DNA of 64,000 nucleotides from Theocolax elegans (GCA_026168455.1 CM047426.1:89059986-89123985); one strand, 5' to 3'. Counted from the first letter of the stretch, positions 1 to 13,270 are shown. Numbers and translations: made by a program. Notes: generated from the sequence alone by a model not told the origin.

Positions 1-3000
1 ACGTTTAAAATAATGTCAGAGTTAGTTTGAAGTTTTTACGTCATACTTTCCGATATTTTTAAACGCTACTTAAGACGTCTCGATTTTTTGTTTTTCCTTT
101 ACATGTAATTCTACCTTGTAAGAGCATTATGATTTAAATGAAAATAATTTTTCCAGTAGAAATTACCAATAAGTTATTATTTAAATACGTCAGCACTTTG
201 TTTATCCTTATATGCTCGAATTTTGAGTAAAGATATCGATTCTTCGATTTCTCAATAAACAAAATCATATGCGATTATTACGTTACGCTTGTTAATTAGC
301 CAAAATGCTTGTCTGATTGAAAATTAAAGGTTAAACCATTCGTTGTGACACATTAGCACTTACTTTTTCTCCTCCATTGAGTAACTGATTCTCAGAAGCT
401 TATTAATGAAACCGTATTCTGTTTAAATGAATTACATCTCAAGATGCAACGTATATATGTATAGGTATACATATTAATAAGAAAAAGAAAAAATAATTCC
501 ATGAAAATTATACAGTAAAACGATATTACAATATCATTGTTCATATACATAATGGCAAAAACCATAAATTTATACGAATGTAAACCCATGTGAGCATATA
601 TCTGACGTTTAACGTAATAAAATCATATTAAAGCGTATCCTTATACATTGTCACACGATTATATATACAATATTATACACGGCATAACTAATTGATCACA
701 GTTAATCGAATCAACGGCCTCGAGTGTGTATATATTGCATTATATACTATAAGTAAGTGATTGTTTGCACTTACATATGTAGGTGACACGATTTACGAAG
801 TTAACGTTCATTTAATTTTTATTGTTACGAGACTGGCAATGAAAATCGGTAGATTCTCCATGCACTCCGACCGGTGTTTACTTAGAGCACCGCGTCAAAA
901 CGCATATGTATAAATATGAATTAATATTGAAATCTGTATGAGAGTACCATATCCCTAGTAGAAATCCAATCCATTTTTCGACCATTTTTCGGCCATTTTT
1001 ATGATTTATCAACATGTCTTGGTAAAATTCGAATCCATTTTGGCCCATTTTTGAAACGCTTTTTCTACGATTTCCTAGCCAGTTTGTAGCGATTTTGATG
1101 AAATGGCTTGGTACTCGCCAAGAAATGCGAGAAAAAGCGTTTCATAAATGGACTGAAATGGATTCGATTTCTACTAGGGATGGTACATATATATCAGGTG
1201 TATAAGCACAAATAGGAAGTATGCATATTTTTAAAATACATCCTTGGAACGATCCTTGTTCAAGGATTGCGTGCATCTTCTGGTTCGATGACAGAAAAGA
1301 AAGCTATATACACTGTATATACGAAAATAACAACCACGTCGTAATTCAACTGAGGCTTCCAGTTACTCTCGACATTTTGTGATATATATATATATATACA
1401 TGTTACTGGAAAAACGCTCATCCATATTTTTTCTTCTTTGCTATAACGTCACTTTAGTCTAAATATTGAAAAGAGAATTGCTATAACTTTAATTTTATGC
1501 GCTTTTCATTCGCTCGAAAATTACTTCCTGGTGATTTTTGATTCTTTTATTTTATATGAAAACGTTATCGTTAAATTATTGCTATTCACGTTCGAGTTTC
1601 ATTTTTCACGGCTTCGAGTAATATAAAAATTGCCAATCAATCGTTATCAAGCGCACGCGTCATTTTTGTGTAAGGCGTATGAAAAATGGTTTGAGCTTGA
1701 ATGTATAAATAGTGTTACGAGTGTATTGGAACATTTTGGAACAATGCTTCATATCAACATCGATAATAGCTCTAAGAAAAAAACAAAAATTTGTTTAACA
1801 AAAAGTTTTTTTTATTGTTTGATAATACGATATAAAAACAATTGTTTTAGCGTATATACGATTGTATTATTTATTTTTTGTTGAAACGATAATAATGTAT
1901 AATATATTTTTTCCAAAAATCAAATGTAAAATGATTTATTATAAATAGCTGATAAATGAAATTTAGTACATAGAAGATGATTCCTTAATTTTACAATTGG
2001 CAAGTAACATTATAAATGTGTAACTAAAAAGCTCCCTTATATATAATATGTATATATATTTTATCAATATAGTGGATTACATAAAGATGTAAAAAAATGT
2101 TCATTACACATAATCGTACATACACACGTAGAAAATAAAATTTATGACAGCAAAATATAATCATCTGTTTAAATTTAATTTATATATTGATGAAAAATGC
2201 TATTTTGGTCAGTAATCGCAATAGATGCATCCATTAATTAATCTACATACCATCAAAGTAAAGTAAAAGGTATATATACATGCCCCGTGTAGCCAAAAGC
2301 TCAACGAGATTTCGCCTCGTGTACAAAAGCACGTATAAGAAAGCAATCGGATACGCGCGTTGCAAAGCGATTACGTACGTGACACCTGGCGCTTCCTGTC
2401 CTGCGTCCCACATATATACCTACACGATTCTTCTTTTATACGCCACGAGTCTCAATGAGACAATTTGTCGTACGCGGCGCCTTGACGAAACGTTTTATAC
2501 CGAGATCGTACGTACACGCGATCTTGAAAGTTTTTATTGATCCTCGTTTAAGATTAACGGGGTATCAAAGTCAACTTTTATCCTTCCAAACCTTATCACT
2601 CGAGCTAAAGACATTATTTAATCGTAATTAAGAAAATATCATAGTAGATCTGAAAAAGTAGAAGAAAACGTGTCTTTGTTTACAAACGATTAACCTCTCT
2701 CGAAAATTTAAGATTAAAATTCAATTCAATATATTATACCTATCAACAAATGTTAATTATATTACTCCCGCTTCATATTTTTGGTAAGGAGTTGAATCGA
2801 AAGATCGATAGAATTTATCCTCAAATTTTAGACAGAGGTCAATTATAAATTATTATATTATTATATTATATTATAAATTATTATATTGTAAACGAATATA
2901 TATGACATTTTATAAACTATAATTAAATTCTTTGTTTAACTTGGTTGATAACGTAGGGAGAATAACAGTTGACTTTGTCATCCTATTAGTCATAGCTTTA

Positions 3001-3073
3001 TAATTGTATTATGTGTGTGTATATATATATAAAATATCATAAAATGTAACAAATAAAATAATGAATTGCACAG
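1..3073. other. AT-rich stretch without a recognisable gene
   Basis: I see no convincing coding exon here. Open frames are short and low in complexity. A slightly GC-richer patch at about 2280-2540 has an 86-codon open frame with no recognisable domain and looks incidental. The first exon seen for the Ig receptor begins at 3074 with an acceptor, so this stretch is probably part of that gene's upstream intron. No exon encoding a signal peptide was found in it. Confidence 0.5.
953..1179. mobile_element. Small inverted-repeat element (MITE-like)
   Basis: The element starts CCCTAGTAGAAATC and ends with the exact reverse complement; an AT dinucleotide flanks both sides. Inside, a second imperfect inverted repeat (about 1029-1065 against 1130-1166) shares the words AATCCATTT and GAAACGCTTTTTCT. 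There is no coding capacity. The termini resemble those of the inverted-repeat elements at 56383-61634 and 56651-57909 (all begin CCCT and have GAAAT or AAAAT a few bases in), which suggests a common transposon family. Confidence 0.7.
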
Positions 3074-6000
3074 GTTTACCGGTGACCGAAGAGTCATCCG
3101 AGCCTTCGTTAACGAGCACGACGACGAACGTCGTAACGGATGTGCAGCCGGAAGGTCACTCGATGGATGATTTGTTACCGGGTACCGGGCAAATCGTAGA
3201 ACCACGACCAACTCTAGTCTTTATCGATGTACCGCAGCATTCGGAAACCGAACTTGGAGGCTCGGTATTATTAGCGTGCAGGACGAATGAACCTGTAGCC
3301 GAATGTCAATGGTCGTGGCAACCTTTACCACCTACGCATTTACCTCTACCTGATATTGACGACAGCGTGCCGCAACCCACTACAACTCGTTGTACGTATT
3401 TTCTTTTTTCTACTAATGTATCGTATAGTATATATTCATTTATTTTTATGTAATAATTAACGATTGTCGTATAAACTCCGTATGATTAATTAAAAGTCAG
3501 TCTAAACTAATATGATGGCGCCAGCCTATAGTCAAACTTCCATTCGAAACTCAACTTTTCCCAACCTCCCAGTTTGCCAAAACGGCTGCTGCAATTTTCA
3601 CTCGCACGCGTACCCGACTTTAGAACTTTGCATTCGGAACGCGTGCGACTTGAAATTTCACGCCTATGGCACGTGGAAAGCGAAATGGAATCATTGACAT
3701 CCTCGTTTACGCTTACGTTCGATGGACAATTCTATATAACCTTAGGAAATCTCTATATGTAACGAATATAATCTTCGTATTCTATTTTATCGTAATACAT
3801 GCATTTATAAATAAACGAAATTTTTATTTGGTTCAAAGTTGATTTACTTTGTATTTTAGCAAACGACGTGTCGCTCAATGCAACAACGTTGGCTCCAACG
3901 TCGGCGACTTTATCGTTGCCAGTGCGATCCTTTGCGGCTTTTGGAAATGCGAGTAACGACTGCTCGGTACGTTTTTCAAGTACGAAATACGAGCAAACTG
4001 GCTACTGGAGTTGTGCAGCTAGGAGAGCCGATGAGCAAAATTTCACGAGTACTCCACCGGCCAAACTTAGCATCGTCCACGTAGATCCAGGTAATTTTTT
4101 TTCATGATTTTTACTTTCTTTTTTTCTTGATTCTACATCACTACCTTAAATAAATTATAAAAAATAAAATTGAACATTATTACATTTAAATTAACATATA
4201 AATTCCAAAATACTTGCATTTGGGATAAATTAAAGGAAAAATGACATTGACAAGCAATATATTTACACGCAGCGGGGATGATAAGTTTCGTACCTCAAGA
4301 AGGCTCGTTAGAAACTCCATCAGGGTCGAGTGCGCGATTGCCCTGTAGGACGACGACACCAGTACGCGAATGTCAATGGTCTTGGCGTCAATTGAATCAA
4401 TCCCAACCATGGGACGTAGAAATGCGTAGGTTTATAGCATCTGGTAACGACAGTACTGACTGCGATTTAGGTTTACCTGCTGCTCGTTCCGAACACGAAG
4501 GGTTTTGGACTTGTGGTGCTCGTATTTTACCTCATTCACCTTTCGCACAAGCTTCTTCCATTAGGTTACTTATATCCGAAGGTAAGATCTAGATACTTTT
4601 CTTACTCATGATATATTTAAAAAAAAAGAGAAATAGATTCAATCATTTTCTTGTGCGAATAATAAAACATTACATTTTACAAATGCATATGTTGTGGATA
4701 TGTGACTTTATATTTATATATATAAATATTTTATTTACTTGAAACTATACAAAGTTAAGTTTTTCAGCTATAAAAACTGGATTATGTATATACCGTGCAT
4801 AAAAACATAAGATATTATAACGTACGTTGTATCACTAACGAATATATAATTATTATGTAAAAGTGATATTTTTAGATTTTTATTGTTATAAATGTAACCG
4901 CAGAGTTATGTAATTATATTCATTCGCCTTAATGAAGAGTGGTATCATTTTTATCAGATAAAAAAAAATAATATACAGATATTTTAAACCGCGTTAAGCA
5001 GTTTTGTTATATAAAAAAGAAATGTTGAACGATACCAAGTAGGTCTAAATATATTATCTTTGTATTTTTCAGTGGAATTCGTCCAATTATCACGAGGTAT
5101 TCAAATAACGGCGGGTGAAACAGTGTTCCTACGTTGTCTGGTTAACAAGCCAGTGTTCCAATGCGAATGGTCCTGGAGGCCCAGCAACTCTAGCAAGAAT
5201 TCAACGCTCGTCAAGAAATTTGGTCCAAACAAAGAAACCGATCACGATTGTTCGGTTAGATTTAAAAATATTCTCTATGAGGAAGAAGGTCTTTGGACTT
5301 GCGGTGTCAGGCTTACCCCTGAAGGTATCCTCCATGAGGCTCCTTCTACGACTGTAACTTTGTTACCTTCTGGTTAGCTTATTAATTAATCAATTAAATT
5401 TTTTAATTTTTACAATGTACCAGTATTTTATTGTCGATAAACATTGATTCAGGTAAGGTAAATTTCACTGAGGTCCCAGAAAGCACATCAGTGGCTCTGG
5501 GATCAACAGCTACTTTGCGCTGTGCTACAAATGGTCGTATAGAACGATGCGCGTGGTCTTGGCGGCCGCTGGTCGGTGCGCCGGATCTCGAATCCCAAAC
5601 GCTTCACCAATTCCCGAGCCACGGTGATCTCAATCGAAATTGCAGTCTTACTTTACCCATTGTTGCTCCGAACGACGAAGGATATTGGACTTGTCAAGCT
5701 TACCTTGCTGGACTCAATACTGTTATGACTCCACCACCGGCTAAGCTCACTGTTTACGAGGAGGGTGAGACACTTTATTTACATTTTATTTCATCCAACG
5801 CGTTTACGGCTAATTATCGGATTACGGCTCGAAGATTAAAATTCGAGAGGATTAAATAATTATTTAAAAATTATTAATTATTACAGAAGAAGTTAAATTT
5901 TCGGAGCTATCGCAAGATATTCAAATATCATCGGGTGGTACGGTGAGCTTGCGATGCGTAACTTCAGCCCGAGTCGAACAATGCCGATGGTCCTTGACCC

Positions 6001-9000
6001 CGGAAGGCTCAGCCAATACAACCGTCGTAGTTAAGCAGTTTGTACCCGCAGGGGCCGAGGCTCGCGATTGCAGTGTCAAGTTGACTTATGCGTTACGCGA
6101 ACAAGAAGGCCTTTGGACTTGTGGTGCTAGACTTCACGCTAGACAGAATTATACGGATGCCCCACCTGCCAGGCTAAGCCTCATCGAACCAGGTATCGTC
6201 CTCGGAACTCAGGCGCGGCTTGCTGCTCCAATCCTGCTTCGGAAAGTACTTATCCTCCTATCTTCTTCTTATTCTTATTCTTCGTACATTTTTTTTATTC
6301 TTTTTTTTTGTTTTTCGAATCATCGGGGTCTTGATCACTTGCAAGGTTGTGGATCGCAGTTTTTATAGATTATATTATATCGTATTGTATTACATTTACC
6401 AATATGGAATTTCCATTATGGATTTAAGTATCAGAGGATTGTCGATATATTTTTTGAAGATGCGATTATTTATTTTGCCGTTATCAACTTTCTTTTTTTC
6501 TTTTACTTATTTGCTGTAAAATATATCCTTTCGGTTTCAAACCGTGGGAAAATTTAATGAAACTAATTTTTTTTTATTATTTACTCTTTTCTTATTCATT
6601 ATTTATTGACTTTTAACATTTCGTTAAATATAAATTTGTTATTTAATTGATTCTTTAATTTATATTAATTTTCATATTGAAATATATTTACATAGTTTTG
6701 CACTTGTTACTATAGTTAAAAATTAGTATATCTGCATTTTTATTGATGCAATAACACATATGAGAAACTCATTTTTATAATTTTAAATTCCAATACTTTT
6801 CATAAGTAATATAAATTTAAAAAATAAAAATAATATCGTATCCTCATTTCATACTTTAACATTTAGTAGTAAAACGTTGAATTTTGGTGAAAGCAGTATT
6901 AAATATATTATATTTTTTTAAGAAATAGGAGATAAGCACTTTCCGCATTGGGAAAGTAGAAATATATTTATCTGTACGTATAAGTAGAGGTGGAGGTTCA
7001 TACGTAGAAATTGAAAGTACACTTATTGTTTAAAGAATTTCTTAACTTTAGTTTTGTGTGTAAATAAAACACAAGCTTTACCAATTCATACTTGGAGAAA
7101 AATAATCAATTATTTTTTTTATTACTCGTTCATTCAAATTTTTTCGATTAATTAATTGTTACATACATGTATTTATATTTTTCTCCAAGTAAAAATAAAC
7201 GTATATGTGTGTGTAGAACTGCACGTCAAAGTATATATAGAACAGCAGCTGTGTTTTTTTTCTTACTAAAAAATAATCAGTGAAATCGACAGAATAAACA
7301 CCTTAACATTAAGTAACATGTTTACACTTTTAAAAAAAATATTAAATAAGCATGCTTTGCACATTTAAATGGATTCTTGCAAAAAGACACTTTTGTAAAT
7401 ATCAAAATTAAATGTCTTTTATGTAAATAATTATGTAATATGTGTTAGCTTATTAATTATTTATTTATTCGTTAATTTATTATTGTTTTTATTTATTTAT
7501 TTTGCGCGTTAAATCATTAACAAATTATTATTATATAGAATTAATGTTTATACATATAAAGTTTAATATTTCATTTATTTTTTACCACAAAAAGTAACCG
7601 TAAAAACTACACATAATCAGAAAGAAATCCTTTTTATCTCTGTAAATAAACATGCCATATATCGCAGTTAAAATTTGTTACTTACTTAATTTCTTGAAGT
7701 AAATTATCTGTAAGCACGATTTATGCAGCACTAATAAATTTTCTTACAGTGGCTTTGTTAATAATTATATTAATAAGTATACAAAGTTATTTTTTAACAC
7801 ATATATTAAACATAACTATAATTACAATAATGTAAACTGTATATAGATATGAATGAATACCATTAATTGATGACAAAAACGAAATAACTAACAAAACTTA
7901 TTTTAATTAAAAATAAGTAACTTTTACTAATAAAAAGAAAAATTTATATTTTATTTATAATACAATTTTGATTAACACAACAGTATTATATTATATGTGT
8001 GATATCTTGTAAATTGTCAGTGTAAATAATAACTTCAAGAAAGTGGTGATAAATAATTATACAATAGTTAAGTAAGGTGTGATTTTATTCAGTCGATTTC
8101 CGGCAAGAGAGAGAAGAGTAAACTCGTGAGCACAAAACGAGGAACGGCAAGTTTATCATCCTACGTCCAAGCAAAAAACAATACGAAAAAAAGAAACAAC
8201 CAATACGCACTTGTTTTTAGTGGTGAAGGAACAGCCTGCCGAATGCCATTTAAGATCGATGAAACCGTCGATCGAATCCATGATAGCTGCCGATAGCCCG
8301 ACCGAGAAGAGCCGATAGCGTCGTCGTGTGGGATATAAATTCGTTTTAGGATTTCACGACGCATTTGTACCTCTTATCCTATTATAATTATTCGCCGCCT
8401 GTACCCCAAACTCTCATTATTTACATTAAATTACAGCGTTAACTTTTGTTTCATTTTTTTTTCTTTTAACCACTTGGATTAGCCGAGAAATCTCGCTGGA
8501 AATTAATTTGTTGAATTCATTGAGCAAATTTTTTTATGCACAAATAAATGAATCGTTGTTTTAAATTTGTATTACATTTTGAATGATCAGTCAAAATAAT
8601 GCAAGAATTATTATAATGTACATTCTAATTTTTTTCCTCTTAAGTGGTAGTTGAAATTATATATGGCGCTATGATAATCTAAATAACAATTTCAAAAAAC
8701 CGTTGACTGAATTTAACAAATTACTTTGCAGTATTGTATATCATTGTCTCGTTCGAACTGTCAGAACTCGTATATAGCTATGCAATTTTTTAAATACTTA
8801 GATAAACCAATTATATTTATAATAATGCAAACTAGAATTCGATAATTTTTTTTATCGGGTTCCTTAAAATTATATAATATTTAAAAAAAAAGAAATTTTA
8901 ATAATAAAAATTGAAACAAGTTTGTAAATTTACGTTTCAATTTTTTGCCATGTAATATAACTGTACCAACTTTATCGTTTTAATACGTTTAACTTAATTA

Positions 9001-12000
9001 TATAAATCATTTATATATTAAAGTATCTTAAAATATTTAATTATATAGATATATAATAAATAATATTTTGTAATTCACGATGTGCCTTGATTAATGCGCT
9101 CATCGACGCGAGGTGACTTCAGAAATATTTTAATTTTTTTTTATAAACAAATTTAGTAAGCGAGACTTTTCGTATTTTGTACATCGATAACGTAGTATTA
9201 TTAATGCCGAGAAGTTCATATGTGTGTGTTTTTTTTAAGTCATTATCATACTACTATTGGAATTTTAAAATGGTACAAATGTTTTAATTAAGGCAGGTTT
9301 GCGGTGGATTTGCCCTATTTATTCAATAATTTTACTTCATACTCTTGTCTTCGTGTTCTTTTTTGACTCTCGACACGATATCTCACCAACGTCGTCTGAA
9401 ATCAAGACTAAAAAAATTTTTAAAACTTATAGTTTTGACTATTGCATAGTGTAGAATATTTCATTTTTACCGGAAAAAACAAAATAACAGAGCCATAGCC
9501 CAAACACAAAAATTAAAACTTTCATTATTATTCTAACTATTTACTCCAGTGCAACTTTTTAATAAATCTTCACTAGTGAGGTCTTCATGAATTGGTTTAA
9601 GTACTGCTTGAGTATCGTTGTCAAAAGCGGGGGGATGCTTAAAAGTACTTAGTTTATTTTGTGCTGATGTTAAACGATACTTACACCAAGAATCGGCTGG
9701 GCAGTATTGGTGGTGTGATTTTCGTTGATCGAGCTTCTATGGTAGAATGTAGCCCGAATAGCTTTTTTCATTTCTTCGGGTGAGTCGGGATGATTCAGAA
9801 TGCCATAAAAAGCGATTAATTCGGACATAACTTCAGTTGAAGCCAAAGTTTTCGAAGTATCGGCTTTTTTTTGGATGTTGATTTTTTCGCGCCTGATTTT
9901 TTTAAGGCAGCTTCTTCTATAGCTTTTTTAACTTTTTTTAACTGAGTTAATTGCTCTTCAGTCTCTGTGGCTCTCCGAAATATCCTCTTTTCACGTGTAA
10001 AACGCATTCTTTCTTCTTTACAATTACTTCGTCTCTATAAGGTTTTTCATCCCCGTGAAACAAGTATTTACTTGATCGGTCTGGCTCATTTTCGTTCTCT
10101 CTGCTGCCCTTTCGATCACATATAGTAAAAATACTACTTTTTTTTACAACGGTTCAGTTTCACAACGACGCGACGCTTAAGATGACTGAGCGAGCACTGA
10201 ATTAGGTAAATAGCCGCCAAAACTGCTATTTTATATAACGAAGGGGGCTAGGAGCAGAACTAGGATTAAAGATGGAGAGTAGGAACTAATTGTATGAGTT
10301 TTAAAATATTTTTAAATAGTATTGCTATCGAATAATGTAATAAAAAAAATGATTTTTCCAAAAAAAATCCACCGCAAACCTGCCTTAATGGAATACAAAT
10401 GTGTACGTATAATTCGACTTATTGTGTATGTATCGTTTTAAAATCCAATAATATTGCCAATCTATATCGTTATCACTGTGCCTTAATTTATTCTCGTCAT
10501 CAACGTAAATTAAGATTATAGTTATACATATATAGGATATTAATTATACTTCGTATAGTAGATAATTTATATAAACTATGCATAACACATTACAATGCGT
10601 ATATATTTGTAAAATCTTTAGATTTAAGTAGACAAATTCCTATTAAATATTTTCAAATATACTTGTTGTATTTGATACTTCCGGCGCTCTTTCATTTTAT
10701 TCGGATACACTGAGAACATTTTTAATAATTCTATCGAGAGAATGTTTACAATTTTTTTCCTTGTAATATAAAGTATCATAATTCTTTCACTTGTTTAATC
10801 AAGTGGAATTGCAAAAATGTTACTTCGTGCGTCAGTTTTATCATAAAAAAATATTTAAATATTAGTTGTTTTATTGCTATATACGAATATAAGTACGATT
10901 CATCGAAATTTCGAGAAAAAAGGAATTATATTTTTTTAATAAAAAGAAAAAATCCCGTGCGAAAGTAAATGCGATTTTACGCAAAAAAAAATATATTATT
11001 TAGGTACACACATTTGTCATTATCATAACTGCACACTCACGTTTACGCATTGCGGAAATTCTATTGTCGAATCTTGCTAAGGTAAAGTACCCAGTACCGG
11101 GACAAGCGAAAAATTGGCAGTAGTAGTGGGACACGTTGAATTTAATACTGTAAACGGTAAATAAAATATAGATATGAATGAATTCGGATTGTTTACTAGA
11201 TAAACTAATGTATTTGTATAAAAAAGTGTTTGTTTAATTTATAAATTTAGCATAAACACAATATAAATTTTTTGAGGTTATGACGATCATGAATTTTGGT
11301 GTCGAATGGTGTCCCACTACTACCCCCTCACAGTTTCCATAATGCAGTACTGGGACACATTTGAAACTATTGTCCCAGTACTGCGTCCGTATCATGTCCC
11401 ACTACTGCAACCTCTTTGAAATAGGTCGTCCCACTACTGCGGATTTCTCACTGCTATTTACAACATACTTTTTTAATAAAAACATTTAGATAAACTACCG
11501 TTTTTTGTAAAACATCAATAAAATAGACAATTAAATAACGATTAGATTACCAAGTTTTTAAATATGTTGTTTCTAATTGTTAAAACAGTGCTCATAGTAT
11601 ATTAAGTTTCCATAAGTGTCCCGGTACTGGGTACTTTACCTTATGCTTTTGTGTAGCTTTATTAGTCGTGTCATTGTAAAAATCTTCATTTTTTGGAGAG
11701 ATGAGAGAGAACTTAATAAAAAAAAGTGAAAATAAAAATATATATCTTTTTTCATATCGTACATCGACCTACTTGTTCCTTCTTTGTGTCATATTAATGT
11801 TAAAGCACAATCACCAGCGTCAGCTGAACTTTCACTTTTGTATGCTATGTACATTTTTTGTCTTCTAATAGTATATTTTTTTATACAATTAGATTCCTAG
11901 TCGTTGAAAAATTCACATTTTTATTCTTTTTCTCTAGCATTTTAAATTTATGTACAATTTTTTATGTAATATGTGTTTATATATTAAATTTACATTGATT

Positions 12001-13270
12001 ATAATATATATTGTAATGTACTAAAACTATTTTGATTATATTTAGTACTATTTGTTCATGGATTATTAAAGTAACTTTATTATGTTAAAAATGTATTTTT
12101 CAACAATTGTAACTAAAAGATTAATTAAGCTTAAAATTTCATTTATATCGTCAATTACCATAAATTTGCCTATTTCTTTACAAAGAAATTTATCACATCG
12201 CTTGAGCTTTACATCAACTGTATGTTCACTGAAAGAAGAAATGTATTCCATCTGGTGGCTGGGATTATTAGATTCAAGGTTTGTGTTCCACAATAAAAAC
12301 TAAATATAAATACATATAATTGAATGGGCAAGTATTAGGTCATTTATGAATTTTGAATAATTGTAGAACCTGTCACTGTAACAGTTTGGGGTGTTCCACA
12401 TCAAATGGCTAATTTGGCTTGCAAAACTGGTTTAACGCAATACGAAACCCAATGTTTTTGGTCTCATGGCTCAAATTTGCGACTATATCAAATCGCCAAT
12501 GCAACAAAAAAAATGAAGTAAAAATTATAAATAAATCAAGTATTAATTTAAAAATTCACTTCCTGTTTTATAATGATAATTACTTATTCTAGATATACTG
12601 TATCAATGAACCGTACAACTGGTGTTTGTAGTCTTCAGTTTACACCAGATGAGCGTGATTTTGGAGAATGGATTTGTGAATTTTTAATAGACACACAGCA
12701 AGTACACTCTGAACTTGGCAGTGCTTCTATTCTATTACTAAATAATTCACCTGGTAATTACAACAATTTTAATGTTAATTATAATAATTTTATCAATTAT
12801 AAAAGCAAATCAAAATATATTATATAAAGTTTATAAGTATAATAAATTTATTTACAATCTTAATTTTATATAAAATGTAGGAACATCTATGTACATTATG
12901 TCTAATTTATATATTTACAGATGAACAGCTTGGTTGGCTAGTAGGTGCAATCACATCTACTGTCCTCTTTCTTTTGATAATTGTGGTTGTGATTGTTGTC
13001 TGTAAAACTCGATTATGTACTCGCAAAATACCTGCTTTTCTTGAGACTCTACCTGCCAGTGAAAGAAAACGAAGTACCAATGGTGTTGGTAACAACGATC
13101 AATATGACTCTGAACCAACCAAAATAGATTTGAGCTATGCTAATCCAAATTTCCTCTCTAATACGGAAAATATCAATAATGTTCTTCCAAACCGAAGTCC
13201 GCATTTGTACGAGCGTGTTGCCAAACGGGATGGAATAGCGAAAACTTACGAGAACACCACGGAATCATAA
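3074..13270 (+). CDS. Transmembrane receptor with tandem four-cysteine Ig-like domains (5' end outside window)
   Basis: Predicted exons: 3074-3391, 3860-4090, 4273-4581, 5073-5372, 5453-5764, 5887-6192, 12367-12517, 12593-12753, 12921-13270. Most introns are phase 1, so exons 4273-4581, 5073-5372, 5453-5764 and 5887-6192 each encode one whole Ig-like domain. Every domain has four cysteines: a B-strand C, then after 8 residues C-x-W-S (for example CQWSW), a D-C before the E strand, and W-T-C-G-A-R at the F strand. Domain 1 and the last domain are each split over two exons. The final exon gives a hydrophobic membrane helix (starting GWLVGAITS), a C-K-x-R stop-transfer stretch and a cytoplasmic tail of about 85 residues ending YENTTES. 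Many N-x-S/T sites fit an extracellular region. The four-cysteine pattern recalls the first Ig domain of fasciclin 3, but the orthologue is not identified. The signal peptide must lie upstream of the window or in an exon I could not find. Confidence 0.8.
9292..10384 (-). mobile_element. TTAA-flanked DNA transposon remnant with Mutator-like transposase fragments
   Basis: The ends are inverted copies of GGCAGGTTTGCGGTGGATTT, flanked on both sides by TTAA (9288-9291 and 10385-10388). This is the target signature of piggyBac- and Kolobok-type transposons. The 1093-bp length is too short for an intact transposase. The minus strand carries pieces of a frame-disrupted coding region (separate entry). 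It sits inside the large intron of the Ig receptor. Confidence 0.85.
9533..10110 (-). pseudogene. Broken transposase-like reading frame inside the TTAA element
   Basis: Minus-strand translation in shifting frames gives segments such as EEMKKAIRATFYHRSS, then QYCPADSWCKYR, then KPIHEDLTSEDLL followed by a C-x-G motif and a stop at 9533-9535. The combination of FYHxSS, CPxxxSWCKY and KPIxxDL resembles the Mutator-like transposase domain of many uncharacterised insect proteins, as I remember that family. At least two frame changes and an internal stop (near 9816) interrupt it. Upstream pieces (about 9816-10110) are Lys-rich and cannot be assigned. Confidence 0.55.
11080..11641. mobile_element. 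Tc1/mariner-type MITE with TA duplication
   Basis: The 562-bp element has perfect inverted ends of at least 24 bp that begin AGGTAAAGTACCCAGTACCG. TA lies immediately outside each end (11078-11079 and 11642-11643), the usual target duplication of Tc1/mariner-like transposons. The interior has several copies of the word GTCCCACTAC or GTCCCAGTAC (about 11310-11440) in both orientations and no open frame of note. It lies in the large intron of the Ig receptor. Confidence 0.88.

Larger units (their letters stand above)
6193..12366 (+). other. Large intron of the Ig receptor gene
   Basis: This is a 6.2-kb AT-rich intron between the fifth and sixth Ig domains; all other introns of the gene in this window are under 500 bp. 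It contains the TTAA-flanked element (9292-10384) and the TA-flanked element (11080-11641). A GC-richer island lies at about 8090-8380. It begins with an acceptor-like sequence at 8091-8092, and joining exon 5887-6192 to 8093-8121 would give a short alternative terminus ending at TAA. Elsewhere I see only AT-rich sequence and a small inverted repeat (7088-7103 with 7177-7191). Confidence 0.6.

Noticed and set aside
2280..2540. 86-codon frame with basic residues near the left end
   Set aside because: No family resemblance, and no splice link to the Ig receptor; more likely a GC-richer non-coding patch.
8161..8364. 67-codon minus-strand frame in the GC-richer island of the large intron
   Set aside because: No domain, no supporting splice signals on that strand, and a hydrophobic C-terminus that looks accidental.
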